A stretch of DNA of 64,000 nt from positions 2,170,001 through 2,234,000 of the forward strand of contig NZ_AP025460.1 in NCBI RefSeq assembly GCF_024347315.1. The letters run 5' to 3'. The DNA is from Vibrio atlanticus. GTDB lineage: Bacteria > Pseudomonadota > Gammaproteobacteria > Enterobacterales > Vibrionaceae. Of this stretch, positions 52,906 to 62,678 are shown in pieces; the stretch's first letter is position 1; every line of letters begins with the position of its first letter. Made by a program: the position numbers and the translations under genes. Below the pieces are notes generated by a model. The model did not search any database. It saw nothing but the letters and a program-made list of their open reading frames with translations, and was not told the origin of the DNA.

Positions 52906-54360
52906 GTGGAAAAGCTCTACCATTTTTTAACTTTAGCTTCTGTCGCTTTATACTGGGTCCTTGTCGCCGGTGTGACTTTTCGTGTCGTACTAAAACGACG
53001 CTCTGTCAGCGTTTCTCTCGCATGGTTGATGGTTATCTACATTATCCCTATTGTTGGCGTCGCTTGTTACTTCCTTTTCGGAGAGCTAAATCTCGGTAGA
53101 AAGAGGGCTGAGCGTGCACATCGCATGTTTACGCCTTTTGGTGATTGGTTCCGCCAATTAAATGATTGCCAAGTCCACCTTCCAGGTAAAGTCGGCTCTC
53201 CTATCCACAAAATTGATGAGCTTTGTAACAATCGGATGGGCATTCCAGCTCTCAGCGGAAACACACTTTCACTGCAAGCTTCTCCTAATGAAATCCTACA
53301 CGCAATTATCGAAGATATAGAAAACGCCCAGACTAGTATCAAAATGGTTTTCTATATTTGGCACCCCGGCGGCTTAACTGATTCCGTTGCTTCCGCACTT
53401 ATTCGAGCTGCAAAACGTGGTGTCGATGTTAAAGTTTTACTCGATTCTGCAGGTAGCCCGCGTTTTTTCAAAAGTCACTGGCGTTCAATGATGAAAGACG
53501 CTGGCGTTCACGTTGTCCAAGCATTAGAGGTTAGTCCTTGGCGTATTTTCTTACGCCGTTTAGATCTAAGGCAGCACCGGAAGATCATCGTGATTGATGA
53601 GTCCATCGCCTATACCGGGTCAATGAATATGGTAGATCCAGCTCATTTCAAACAGAGCTCAGGGGTCGGCCAATGGATTGATGTCATGGTTCGCGTCACT
53701 GGGCCAACCGTTAACGTGTTGTCAGCAATTCATGGTTGGGATTGGGAAGTGGAAACCGGTGAACGCATTCTTCCTGATTTACCAGAGTGCCCGGTTGAAG
53801 AAATAATGACGCATCATCCAGTTCAAGTAGTGCCATCTGGGCCGGGCATGCCGGAGTATTTGATTCTGCAAGTTCTTACTATTGCGATTAATCAAGCAAA
53901 CCATTCAGTTCGTATTACAACACCCTACTTTGTACCGAGTGCCGACTTATTAGAAACACTCAAAATGACGGCACAACGTGGTGTCAGCGTAGAATTAATC
54001 ATTCCACATAACAACGATTCATTAATGGTTAAATGGGCTTCTCGCGCCTTCTATACCGAACTGCTTGAAGCCGGAGTGAAGATATATGAGTTTTACGGCG
54101 GGCTTCTTCACACCAAATCGGTAGTGATTGATGAAGAGTTTTGCTTAATCGGAACGGTCAATATCGACATGCGCAGCCTATGGCTTAACTTCGAAGTAAC
54201 GCTAGCCGTTGATGATGTGCACTTCACCAAGCAACTGTTTGATTTGCAGCAATCCTATATTGAATCATCTCATCCAGTGGAATTGGAGCAATGGGAGCAG
54301 AGAAACCTACGCAACCGCTTCTTCGAAAGGTTGTTTTACTTATTCAACCCGCTGCTTTAA
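52906..54360 (+). CDS. cls: Cardiolipin synthase
   Basis: Cls condenses two phosphatidylglycerol molecules, or phosphatidylglycerol and phosphatidylethanolamine, into cardiolipin at the inner membrane. The 484-residue protein has two N-terminal membrane helices and two phospholipase-D HKD motifs: QHRKIIVIDESIAYTGSMN near residue 222 and LHTKSVVIDEEFCLIGTVN near 400. The length and helices match ClsA. It starts with GTG at 52906 and has only a weak ribosome binding site. pgsA, the source of phosphatidylglycerol, is at 21.7 kb. Confidence 0.94.
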   Translation: MEKLYHFLTLASVALYWVLVAGVTFRVVLKRRSVSVSLAWLMVIYIIPIVGVACYFLFGELNLGRKRAERAHRMFTPFGDWFRQLNDCQVHLPGKVGSPIHKIDELCNNRMGIPALSGNTLSLQASPNEILHAIIEDIENAQTSIKMVFYIWHPGGLTDSVASALIRAAKRGVDVKVLLDSAGSPRFFKSHWRSMMKDAGVHVVQALEVSPWRIFLRRLDLRQHRKIIVIDESIAYTGSMNMVDPAHFKQSSGVGQWIDVMVRVTGPTVNVLSAIHGWDWEVETGERILPDLPECPVEEIMTHHPVQVVPSGPGMPEYLILQVLTIAINQANHSVRITTPYFVPSADLLETLKMTAQRGVSVELIIPHNNDSLMVKWASRAFYTELLEAGVKIYEFYGGLLHTKSVVIDEEFCLIGTVNIDMRSLWLNFEVTLAVDDVHFTKQLFDLQQSYIESSHPVELEQWEQRNLRNRFFERLFYLFNPLL

Positions 54361-54543
54361 TTCCATCAATGCGTCCACCGCGGCTCATCACTCGCCGACT
54401 ATCGGATTTTAAACCTTTCACGATAAACGACGTGGAAGGTTAAAAAGCGAAAGAAAAGCGCAAAAACTCCCGCTCTGCTCTTGCTTTGAAGGCTATTGGC
54501 ATGTTTTAAATAGGACATAACCGATTGATAAGGAATTCACAGC

Positions 54544-55728
54544 ATGTCCGAGAACAAAACCACTAAACTGATCACTGCAGGTCGTGATAAGAAGTGGACT
54601 AATGGTGTCGTTAACCCACCAGTACAACGCGCTTCAACTGTCGTGTTCAACACAGTAGAAGAGAAACGCAAAGCGACCATTAACCGCGCTAACAAGACAC
54701 TTTTCTACGGACGCCGTGGCACCACGACTCATTTCGCATTTCAAGATGCAATGGTTGAAGTTGAAGGTGGTGCAGGTTGCGCACTTTACCCTTGTGGTAC
54801 GGCAGCCATCTCTAATGCCATCCTCTCTTTTGTTGAAACAGGTGACCATATTCTGATGGTCGATACCTGTTATGAACCCACTCGTGATTTCTGTGACACC
54901 ATAATGAAAAAGATGGGTGTAGAGACCACTTACTACGAGCCAACGATCGGTGAAGGTATCCAAGACCTTATTAAGCCAAATACTAAGGTTCTATTTACTG
55001 AATCTCCGGGTTCAGTCACCATGGAAGTTCAAGACATCCCAACACTCGCACGTATTGCCCATGAACATGACATCATTGTAATGCTCGATAACACGTGGGC
55101 GGCTGGTGTTAACTTCTCACCGTTCGATTTTGGCGTCGACATCTCAATTCAAGCGGCGACTAAATACATTGTTGGTCACTCTGATGTGATGCTAGGAACG
55201 GCGGTAGCCAACGAAAAATGTTGGGATCAACTGAGAGAGCAGAGTTACTTGATGGGACAGTGCGTATCTCCAGATGACGCTTATCTTGGTCTTCGCGGTA
55301 TTCGCACTCTTGACGTTCGACTTCGCCAACATGCTGAAAGCAGCCTAAAAGTAGCAAAGTGGTTAGAAACACGCCCTGAGGTTGACCATGTTCGTCACCC
55401 TGCCCTTGAGTCTTGTCCCGGTCATGAATTCTTCAAACGAGACTTCACTGGCGGTAATGGTTTGTTCTCTTTCGTTCTTAAGAACTCAAACACAAAAGCA
55501 ACGACTGCTCTGCTTGATGGTATGACGCACTTTAGTATGGGTTACTCATGGGGTGGATTTGAAAGTTTGATTCTAGCGAACGAACCGAGCAGCTTTAATA
55601 GCTTGAGAACGGTAGCGAACCCTAACTTCGAAGGAACCTTGATACGCGTTCATATCGGCTTAGAAGACGTCGATGACCTGATTGCGGATCTAGAAGCTGG
55701 ACTAGATCGTTACAACGCTCTGGTTTAA
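54544..55728 (+). CDS. metC: Cystathionine beta-lyase
   Basis: MetC cleaves cystathionine to homocysteine, pyruvate and ammonia in methionine synthesis. The 394-residue PLP enzyme has Lys207 in [14 protein letters not shown], the [15 protein letters not shown] segment, and [16 protein letters not shown] with the PLP-pyridine Asp. It matches E. coli MetC throughout, including [16 protein letters not shown] residues near the C-terminus. I could not find convincing tandem MetJ boxes upstream. Confidence 0.95.
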   Translation: MSENKTTKLITAGRDKKWTNGVVNPPVQRASTVVFNTVEEKRKATINRANKTLFYGRRGTTTHFAFQDAMVEVEGGAGCALYPCGTAAISNAILSFVETGDHILMVDTCYEPTRDFCDTIMKKMGVETTYYEPTIGEGIQDLIKPNTKVLFTESPGSVTMEVQDIPTLARIAHEHDIIVMLDNTWAAGVNFSPFDFGVDISIQAATKYIVGHSDVMLGTAVANEKCWDQLREQSYLMGQCVSPDDAYLGLRGIRTLDVRLRQHAESSLKVAKWLETRPEVDHVRHPALESCPGHEFFKRDFTGGNGLFSFVLKNSNTKATTALLDGMTHFSMGYSWGGFESLILANEPSSFNSLRTVANPNFEGTLIRVHIGLEDVDDLIADLEAGLDRYNALV

Positions 55729-55753
55729 GTAAAACAATAAACAAGTTTCCACA

Positions 55754-55770
55754 AAAAGGCAGGGACAACC
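55754..55770. terminator. Left half of the split metC/toxS-like bidirectional terminator, with 9-bp target duplication
   Basis: AAAAAGGCAGGGACAACC precedes the second Tn5-like copy, and GGGACAACCTGCCTTTTTT follows it at 57274-57292. One copy of GGGACAACC joined to both flanks gives the stem AAAAAGGCAGG with CCTGCCTTTTT and loop GACAA. Confidence 0.92.
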
Positions 55771-57273
55771 CTGTCTCTTGATCACAAGTCTGGTTAATCA
55801 AGAGACTTAGCGAGTTCATACCCTTCAAGGATGGTTTGTAACCTAAGCCATCCTTGCCATAACGCCTTTATAGAAGCGCGACCTGTTCGCTTGGTATTCT
55901 TCCAGCCACCTAACCGAGCAATACCGTTGTAAGCCCATGATATATTAGGCGCTTCTTTCGGTAGTTTTTTGCTCTCCAACTTGAGCCACATTAACTTCCA
56001 CGCTTTGCCTTTTAATACCTGCTCACAACTGGTCTTAGATAACTCGTCTGATTCATTCATAAACCTCAATTGGAGTAACCGAGTCGCGATAAAAGCCAAA
56101 ACGACGCTGAGCCTTTCTAAGTTATCCTTACTTTGCATTCTCAGTTGCTCAACTTCAGTCCCTTCACTTTTCCAGACTTTATGAAAATCTTCTATTAGCC
56201 AGCGCCGCTCATAATAACTGACGATTTTGAGTGCCTCTTCCTTGCTCGTTATCGGCTCTGAAGTCAGTAAGTGCCATGCGAGCTTATTACCACTCTCTCC
56301 TTGTTCTATACATCCCACGTAGTAAAGCGGAATGTTATCGAACTCTTTCTTGTTAGCAGGAGACTTGAGTGTCACGGGGGCATATTTGATATCTAAATGA
56401 GCCTTGCGAGCTTTACGACCGCCTTTTTGCGGTATTTCGAGCACTTTCTCTCCGGCTGATAACAGGGTAGAGGCATAGCTATAAAGACGATTATCATGCT
56501 CTTCAATACAGCGGCTTTGCATTGAGCGAACGAGGAACCTTTGTTGTTGCTCTCGCTTGTAAGTGAGGTATTCAAATAGGTCGGCTTCTCTATCGCACAC
56601 AGAAATGACATCCGAAATTTTATCGCCAAGTCGCTCAGCGACATGGCGAGAGGCTTGTTCCCACTTATAACTTTCTTTCTCTTTGTATGGTCGAGTCGCA
56701 TGCTGGTGCCTTTGACCTCGCTTTTCTATATCACGAGTCCAGCGCTGTTGTTCAATTAAACCAATAACAGATTGAGTGTCGGGAGCAAAAAGTAAGGTTG
56801 AGTGTACGAACATGGCGCGATGTCGATTGCCTTGATTGGAGTGCCCGAGTTCATCTCGAATGCTGCGATGGGAGTAACTGAGAGAAGTGGTGTCTTCTAA
56901 GGCAAGAAGTGTCTGTTGCTCTAATGCTTCTTGTGCAGTGACATAAAAACCCGCCTCTGCGATATCTTCTGCTTTGATTTGCTCATTACGGATGAAGCGA
57001 TAAGCCCCTTCCATTTCAGCAGGGGAGATAATGAGTTTCGAGACGGGTACGCCAGGTTGCTCGGCCAGTGAGGCTGCGAGAGCAACGAGTCTTTGAGTGC
57101 GTCTAGGGTCATTAAGGTGGGCTTGACCGAACTGTTTTTGTGCCCAAAGGGTTGGCTCTATATAGGTCATGATAATCATCCTTGTCATTGCTTAGATGAT
57201 CAGATCATGAAACCTAAAAATAGTTCAAAAAAAATCCCCAAGCGTGGCTTAGGGATTTGTGTATAAGAGACAG
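55771..57273 (-). mobile_element. Tn5/IS50-like insertion sequence, copy 2 (1503 bp, IS4 family)
   Basis: This has the same ends and organisation as the copy at 40348-41849, flanked here by a 9-bp duplication, GGGACAACC (55762-55770 and 57274-57282). Compared by eye, the copies differ by four transitions clustered near the transposase 3' end and by one extra A in the poly-A/T run of the internal hairpin. Both are oriented with the transposase on the minus strand. Confidence 0.95.
55794..57170 (-). CDS. IS50-group transposase, copy 2
   Basis: This 458-residue DDE transposase differs from copy 1 at two residues near the C-terminus: IKALWQGWL here versus IKTLWQGWF. All catalytic motifs (LEDTTSLSY, CDREAD, YYERRWLIEDFHK) are present. 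The start at 57170 and the Dam sites at 57198-57206 correspond to those of copy 1. The gene is intact and probably active. Confidence 0.95.
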   Translation of the reverse strand: MTYIEPTLWAQKQFGQAHLNDPRRTQRLVALAASLAEQPGVPVSKLIISPAEMEGAYRFIRNEQIKAEDIAEAGFYVTAQEALEQQTLLALEDTTSLSYSHRSIRDELGHSNQGNRHRAMFVHSTLLFAPDTQSVIGLIEQQRWTRDIEKRGQRHQHATRPYKEKESYKWEQASRHVAERLGDKISDVISVCDREADLFEYLTYKREQQQRFLVRSMQSRCIEEHDNRLYSYASTLLSAGEKVLEIPQKGGRKARKAHLDIKYAPVTLKSPANKKEFDNIPLYYVGCIEQGESGNKLAWHLLTSEPITSKEEALKIVSYYERRWLIEDFHKVWKSEGTEVEQLRMQSKDNLERLSVVLAFIATRLLQLRFMNESDELSKTSCEQVLKGKAWKLMWLKLESKKLPKEAPNISWAYNGIARLGGWKNTKRTGRASIKALWQGWLRLQTILEGYELAKSLD

Positions 57274-57326
57274 GGGACAACCTGCCTTTTTTAGTTCGGT
57301 AAGCTCTTGGTGTAGAAGTTATATAA

Positions 57327-57800
57327 CTACTTCTGGACCTTAAAACATACCCAATTAAAAATTTCGAAACGATTCTTATTAAATAAATAGAGTGAGTCAT
57401 CGGTGACAACAACTGAGTAATCAATATTCAGCCCCTTATACGAGCTATACTCTCGATTAATAACAGGATCATCAGTTTCAGTTGTCGGCGAATAATCAAT
57501 GATAGAGATAGACAACTCGCCATCTTCTAACGAATAACGACCTGAGGAGTGGTGCTCCAATTTACTCACCTGACCATCCTTCCTTTCAATCTTTACCGCC
57601 TCTGTAATCATAAACGTATTGTCTGATTGGAAGGTAAAAGTCATACGTTCATACAACGATTGATAAGATTGAAATGCCTGCGTCATAAAGCCTGTTTTGA
57701 TGGTTTTACAGTGCCAACGAGTGCCCGCTAATACGTTTCTATCAATCATGAAACTTGCAGCTGTGAGTGCTAATACCAATAGCAAACCAATTATTCGCAA
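57327..57800 (-). CDS. ToxS/VtrC-like periplasmic partner protein
   Basis: This 157-residue protein has one N-terminal membrane helix (about 2-20) and a periplasmic domain rich in predicted beta strands. It begins LAGTRWHCKTI and has two cysteines, Cys31 and Cys152, placed to form a disulfide. Its start overlaps the stop of the ToxR-like gene by 10 bases. Small partners of ToxR-type regulators (ToxS, VtrC) have this position and topology and form a beta-barrel that completes a ligand-binding site with the regulator. I infer the relationship from layout; residue similarity to ToxS is not evident by eye. Confidence 0.65.
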   Translation of the reverse strand: MRIIGLLLVLALTAASFMIDRNVLAGTRWHCKTIKTGFMTQAFQSYQSLYERMTFTFQSDNTFMITEAVKIERKDGQVSKLEHHSSGRYSLEDGELSISIIDYSPTTETDDPVINREYSSYKGLNIDYSVVVTDDSLYLFNKNRFEIFNWVCFKVQK

Positions 57801-58813
57801 AAGTAACTCCTTTGAGCCATGTAATTCACAAACGAATCAAAAGATGACTCAACTTCAAAAATAGATGACAAGTAATTAAGAGCTTCGCCATCCTTTCTCT
57901 CAATTAGCATATACAAAGCATCATTTTCAGGTTGGTTGACAGATGGATAAATGCGAACAAAAACATCAACATTACAGTGGCTAGGTATAACTTGTATCAG
58001 TCTCTCAGTGATCGCAGGCAACGAGTAGGCTTCATTGCGAACAATATGGAAAAAGTAGTGATTAGTTTCATCTACGAAGCTGTCGTGATACTCATTTTTA
58101 TCAACAAAGTATGGCAATGGCTGATAGTAAGCCTGAAATATATTAAACAAAGAGATCAACACACAGGTAAAGGCTAAAAAGTAGCCCACGCAGGCTAAAT
58201 GACGATGAACAAAAAGCTTAAAGCTAGGTGGTACCGCGTTGACTGAACCTCTCGGGCTAACTGTGGACAATGGCATTTCCATGTCGCCTTCAACGCTTTG
58301 TGTTACTGATGCAGGCATAACATGAGCCTGCTCATCTTGCGGCTTTTTCTCAGGTGACTCTCCTGAGGTTTGTGTTTGATTTGTCGTTATTGATGATGGG
58401 TTAAGTTCGGCTTGCGATAATCCTATCGTTTGAGGAGACTCTGATACTAAATCCGCCTCAGGGACTGTCGCTTTAGGCTCTGTATTTTGAGGTTGAGATG
58501 ATTCCTCTATCTCCAGAGAATACCCCATTTTACTGACGGTACGAATCGTGGCGCAACCACAAGTCACTCTGTTCAGTGTTTTTCTAAGCTTAGATATCAC
58601 GTTGGTCAACGCTTGCTCAGAGACAATCACATCCCCCCAACATCTATCAAAGATCAGGCCTCGCTCAATGCATTCGCCTGTATTTTCAAGCAAGAATAGG
58701 AACACTTTACCTTCTAGCGGCGCGATAGTTTCTACGTGGCCATCCTCACGCATAAACTGCCTAAGCAAGGGATCATAGTTAGCATCACATATTTGGTAGT
58801 TTTGTTGATTCAC
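57791..58813 (-). CDS. ToxR-like membrane-bound transcription regulator
   Basis: This 340-residue one-component regulator has an OmpR/ToxR-type winged helix at about 28-102 (ECIERGLIFDRCWGDVIVSE, NVISKLRKTLN, IRTVSKMGYSL). A Pro/Ser/Gln-rich linker of about 100 residues and a membrane helix at 206-228 follow. The C-terminal periplasmic domain is about 110 residues. Two periplasmic cysteines, Cys280 and the penultimate Cys339, recall the ToxR disulfide. With the overlapping partner gene it forms a ToxR/ToxS- or VtrA/VtrC-type cassette. Vibrio toxR itself usually sits elsewhere (near htpG in V. cholerae), so this is probably an additional system. Targets and signal are unknown. Confidence 0.8.
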   Translation of the reverse strand: MNQQNYQICDANYDPLLRQFMREDGHVETIAPLEGKVFLFLLENTGECIERGLIFDRCWGDVIVSEQALTNVISKLRKTLNRVTCGCATIRTVSKMGYSLEIEESSQPQNTEPKATVPEADLVSESPQTIGLSQAELNPSSITTNQTQTSGESPEKKPQDEQAHVMPASVTQSVEGDMEMPLSTVSPRGSVNAVPPSFKLFVHRHLACVGYFLAFTCVLISLFNIFQAYYQPLPYFVDKNEYHDSFVDETNHYFFHIVRNEAYSLPAITERLIQVIPSHCNVDVFVRIYPSVNQPENDALYMLIERKDGEALNYLSSIFEVESSFDSFVNYMAQRSYFCE

Positions 58814-58922
58814 TATCGTTGTCTACATTTGAATTTGGTCGCATATAATATTGAAAAGTTTATAAATGACCAGTGAATTTTTCAATTTACACACAATTAT
58901 TTCGCGTCGAGAAATAACACCT

Positions 58923-59489
58923 TTATTTATGTGGGCAACCTTCTAAATGGTCATTAACCATACCTGTCGCTTGCATTAACGCGTAACAGATTGTTTCCCC
59001 AACAAACTTAAAGCCTCTCTTCTTCAAAAACTTACTCATCGCTTTGGATTGCTCGGTAGAAGCGGGAACTTGAGTCATCTCAATCCAGTGGTTTTCGATC
59101 ACCTTGTTATCGACAAATTGCCATAAGGCGTTTGAAAGAGAACCAAACTCTTTCTGCAGTTCAAGCGTTGCTCGAGCGTTGTTATACACAGAGGCAATCT
59201 TGCCTTTATGCTTAACCACATCAAAGTTCTCTATGACGTGTGGCACATTGTCTTCATTCAATTCGGCTAACTTGTTTAGATCGTAATTATCAAAGGCAGC
59301 ACGATAGCCTTCGCGCTTTTTAAGGATCGTAATCCAGCTAAGGCCTGCTTGTGCCCCTTCTAAGGTAATGAACTCAAACAAAACTTGGTCATCATAAACC
59401 GGTACGCCCCACTCTGCGTCGTGGTACTCCCTTTCCAGTTCGTGCTTCAGTGCCCATGCACACGTTCTACCTTCAGTGTTTGTTTCCAT
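58923..59489 (-). CDS. tag: DNA-3-methyladenine glycosylase I
   Basis: Tag removes 3-methyladenine from DNA in base excision repair. The 188-residue protein has AEWGVPVYDD and LEGAQAGLSWITILKKREGYR with the catalytic Glu. Its C-terminus ICYALMQATGMVNDHLEGC completes the zinc site: Cys10, His23, and the late His and Cys as in the E. coli enzyme. It is monocistronic. Confidence 0.95.
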   Translation of the reverse strand: METNTEGRTCAWALKHELEREYHDAEWGVPVYDDQVLFEFITLEGAQAGLSWITILKKREGYRAAFDNYDLNKLAELNEDNVPHVIENFDVVKHKGKIASVYNNARATLELQKEFGSLSNALWQFVDNKVIENHWIEMTQVPASTEQSKAMSKFLKKRGFKFVGETICYALMQATGMVNDHLEGCPHK

Positions 59490-59525
59490 GTTATTGCTAC
59501 CTATTTTAAATCACTCAGAAATGAT

Positions 59526-59547
59526 AATGCCCCTAAACAGGGGCATT
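59526..59547 (-). terminator. Hairpin at the end of the RND efflux operon
   Basis: AATGCCCCT pairs with AGGGGCATT around a 4-base loop, 20 bases after the permease stop. The T run is weak, so termination may be partial. Confidence 0.65.
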
Positions 59548-59567
59548 AATTCAAAGACTCACTCGTC

Positions 59568-62500
59568 TTACGAGACTTCAATTTTATGGAATAGACGATA
59601 CAGCACAGGTACCACGATTAGCGTCAGTACGGTGGCGAAGCCTAAACCAAACATGATGGTTACCGCCATTGGCTTGAAGAAGATATCCGGTAACAATGGA
59701 ATCATACCGAGAATCGTTGTGATAGCCGCCATACATACAGGACGTACACGACTCAATGCCGCATCAACAACCGCTATATATGGGTCTTTACCTGACTTCA
59801 TCTCAATCTCAATTTGATCAAGCAATACGATACCGTTCTTCAGAAGCATTCCAGACAAACTCAAGAAGCCCAGAAGCGCCATAAAACCGAACGGTGTATT
59901 CAAGGCTAGCAAGCCTGTCGTTACCCCTATCAAGGCGAGTGGTACCGTTAACCAAACAATCAGAGGCTCTTTCACCGAATTAAACAAGAACACCGTGATT
60001 AAGAACATGAACAAGTAGCCTAACGGCATAGTTGTGAACAGTGACGCTTGAGCGTCAGCTGACGACTCGTATTCACCACCCCATTCCAATGAATAACCCG
60101 GTGGCATCTCAATCGCTTCTATTTGTGGCTGTAAGCGTTTCTGTAAAGTTGATGCTGTCTCTTCACCCAGTAGGTCAGGATCCGCCATTACCGTCAGCAT
60201 ACGCTTACGGTTCTTACGGATGATCAGTGGATCTTCCCATTCCAATTCGTAGCCTAGTGTTACTTGTTGTAGTGGGATGTATTCACTTAATGCCGGGCTC
60301 CAAATCTTCATACCTTCGATGTTGCGAATATCAATTCGCTCATCTTCAGGTAAACGAGCCACAATAGGCATCAGCGTAGTACCATCACGATACACACCAA
60401 TCGACTTACCAGAGAAAGACATCGCTAGGAAATCATCAACGTCAGATTTGGTAATACCATAACGACGCGCTTGGCTTTCGTTGAACTGAGGTTCCAGTAC
60501 CTTAGTTCTTTCACGCCAATCGTGACGAACGTTAAACGACCCATTGTCAGCACGCATGATGTCCATAACTTGAGCTGCGATTGAACGTAAAACCGTTGGA
60601 TCAGAACCCACAATTCGCGCTTCAATTTTAGCACCGCCACCAGGACCTAATTCGATCTGCTTAAGTTTGTAATTAATTTCAGGGAACTGGCCGTTTACAT
60701 GCTCACGAAAGCGCAACATCAAACCTTCAAGTACTTCATAACTCTTCACACGAACCGTTATCTCACCGTATGCGCTATAACTTTTCTCTGGCGCATAAGT
60801 CAGCATGAAACGTTGTAGGCCTTTACCTGCCGTTGTCGTGATGTGCTCAACTTCGTCCTGCTCTGCTAACCAACCTTCAAGCACTTTAAGCTTAGTGTTG
60901 GTCGCACGAATATCGGTACCTTCCGGCATCCAAACATCCACTTGGAACATTGGCGTAGTCGAAGATGGGAAGAAGGCTTGTTTTACAAAACCAAAGCCGT
61001 AAACACTCGCACCCAAACCAATAATCAGAACGAACATCGTGAGCCACGCACGCTTCATACAGAACTCAAGGAAGTTTTTATAGATAACAAAAACCATCCC
61101 GTTGTATGGGTCTTTACCTTCACTATCTGGATCGACTTTCTGGCCTTTGAAGAACATATCGGCAAAGAATGGCGTGAGTGAGATGGCCGTAAACCAACTC
61201 AGCATCAAGGAGATAAGTAGAACCGTGAACAAGGTGCCACAATATTCGCCCGTTGAGTCTTCAGACAAACCGATTGGGGCAAAAGCGGTGACCGCAATAA
61301 CCGTTGCACCAAGCAGTGGCCATTTGGTTTGGGTCACAATATCTGTAGCGGCCTGCATTCGGGTTCGCCCCTTCTGCGTGCCGATCAATATCCCTTCCAC
61401 CACCACAATGGCATTATCCACCAGCATCCCCAGAGCGATAACCAACGCGCCCAATGAAATACGTTGAAGGTCGATCTTGAAGTACTGCATGAAAATGAAG
61501 GTACCGAATACGGTCAACAGCAGTATCAAACCAATCAACAGGCCAGAGCGTAGCCCCATAAAGAACAGTAACACTACGATTACGATCGCAACTGCCTGCC
61601 CTAAACTCACCACGAACCCGCTTACCGACTTATCAACTTCTTTGGGTTGGTTATAAACCTCAGATATGTCAATACCTACGGGCTGTTGGTATTTCAGCTC
61701 GGCGAGCCTTCGGTCAAAGGCTTCACCCACTGCGACCACGTTCACGCCTTGTGCAAAAGAAACACCAAGGTTAAGTGCGAGCTTCCCGTTATAGCCAATG
61801 ATGTTAGTAGGCACTTCAACATAACCACGAGTTACATTCGCCACATCTTTTAGATAGATAAGCCCTTGAGCACCACCTTCCGTAAGAATCAAATCACCGA
61901 GCTGTTCAACATTCTGGAACTCTCCGGTTGGATGGATTCGAATGTACTCATCACCAATCCTGACAGCACCTGCACTTGAAACAATATTCTGAGTGGATAA
62001 AAGGTTAAATACAGTATTTGGAGACAAACCCAGAGAGCTGATCCGTTTCATCGATATCTCAATGAACACTTGCTCTTGCTGTTGGCCGGATACCGAGACT
62101 TTACTGACCCCATCAACAAGTTCTAGCTCTCGCCTTAAATAGTCAATGTAATCCAATAGTTCTTTATAACTGTAGCCATCGCCAGTAACAGCAAGCAAAA
62201 TACCGTAAACATCACCAAAGTCGTCTATGACTTGAGGGGCATTTACCCCAGGTGGCAGTTGACCTTTCAAATCATTCACTTTTCGACGAAGTTCATCCCA
62301 AATTTGTGGAAGATCATCAGGCCCGTAATTATTCTTCATCGTTACCGTAACCTGAGACAGGCCACGACTAGAGATAGAGTTAACTTCATCAACATAGGTA
62401 AGCTGTTGAATCGCTTTCTCTAATGGGTAAGTCACTTCCTCTTCCACTTGCTGAGGCGTCGCTCCCGGATAAGAGGTTACTACCATGGCATCTTTGATGG

Positions 62501-62678
62501 TAAAGGCAGGATCTTCTAAACGGCCCAAACCAAAGAATGCAGACACACCACCAATAAGAAAGATCAGTGATAGCATCCAGCTAATGACCTTATTTCGTAT
62601 AAAATAAGCCGCCACTCCAGTGATTTGCTCATCACCCTGTTGATCGTCACTTTGGGGCTTGTTATTGACTTCACTCAT
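59568..62678 (-). CDS. RND multidrug efflux permease
   Basis: This 1036-residue inner-membrane pump of the HAE1/AcrB-type superfamily is probably driven by the proton gradient. The protein has a first membrane helix near 30, two large periplasmic loops, and a central helix bundle. Helix 4 contains GALVIALGMLVDNAIVVVEG, with the proton-relay Asp pair region. The C-terminal ends in VVPVLYRLFHK. It is shorter in its tail than AcrB (1049). It overlaps the adaptor gene by eight bases. The layout with two adaptors resembles V. cholerae VexIJK, but orthology is not tested. Confidence 0.92.
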   Translation of the reverse strand: MSEVNNKPQSDDQQGDEQITGVAAYFIRNKVISWMLSLIFLIGGVSAFFGLGRLEDPAFTIKDAMVVTSYPGATPQQVEEEVTYPLEKAIQQLTYVDEVNSISSRGLSQVTVTMKNNYGPDDLPQIWDELRRKVNDLKGQLPPGVNAPQVIDDFGDVYGILLAVTGDGYSYKELLDYIDYLRRELELVDGVSKVSVSGQQQEQVFIEISMKRISSLGLSPNTVFNLLSTQNIVSSAGAVRIGDEYIRIHPTGEFQNVEQLGDLILTEGGAQGLIYLKDVANVTRGYVEVPTNIIGYNGKLALNLGVSFAQGVNVVAVGEAFDRRLAELKYQQPVGIDISEVYNQPKEVDKSVSGFVVSLGQAVAIVIVVLLFFMGLRSGLLIGLILLLTVFGTFIFMQYFKIDLQRISLGALVIALGMLVDNAIVVVEGILIGTQKGRTRMQAATDIVTQTKWPLLGATVIAVTAFAPIGLSEDSTGEYCGTLFTVLLISLMLSWFTAISLTPFFADMFFKGQKVDPDSEGKDPYNGMVFVIYKNFLEFCMKRAWLTMFVLIIGLGASVYGFGFVKQAFFPSSTTPMFQVDVWMPEGTDIRATNTKLKVLEGWLAEQDEVEHITTTAGKGLQRFMLTYAPEKSYSAYGEITVRVKSYEVLEGLMLRFREHVNGQFPEINYKLKQIELGPGGGAKIEARIVGSDPTVLRSIAAQVMDIMRADNGSFNVRHDWRERTKVLEPQFNESQARRYGITKSDVDDFLAMSFSGKSIGVYRDGTTLMPIVARLPEDERIDIRNIEGMKIWSPALSEYIPLQQVTLGYELEWEDPLIIRKNRKRMLTVMADPDLLGEETASTLQKRLQPQIEAIEMPPGYSLEWGGEYESSADAQASLFTTMPLGYLFMFLITVFLFNSVKEPLIVWLTVPLALIGVTTGLLALNTPFGFMALLGFLSLSGMLLKNGIVLLDQIEIEMKSGKDPYIAVVDAALSRVRPVCMAAITTILGMIPLLPDIFFKPMAVTIMFGLGFATVLTLIVVPVLYRLFHKIEVS

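Noticed and set aside
54361..54543. MetJ operator before metC
   Set aside because: Only a partial GACGT-like match is seen, with no tandem AGACGTCT units.
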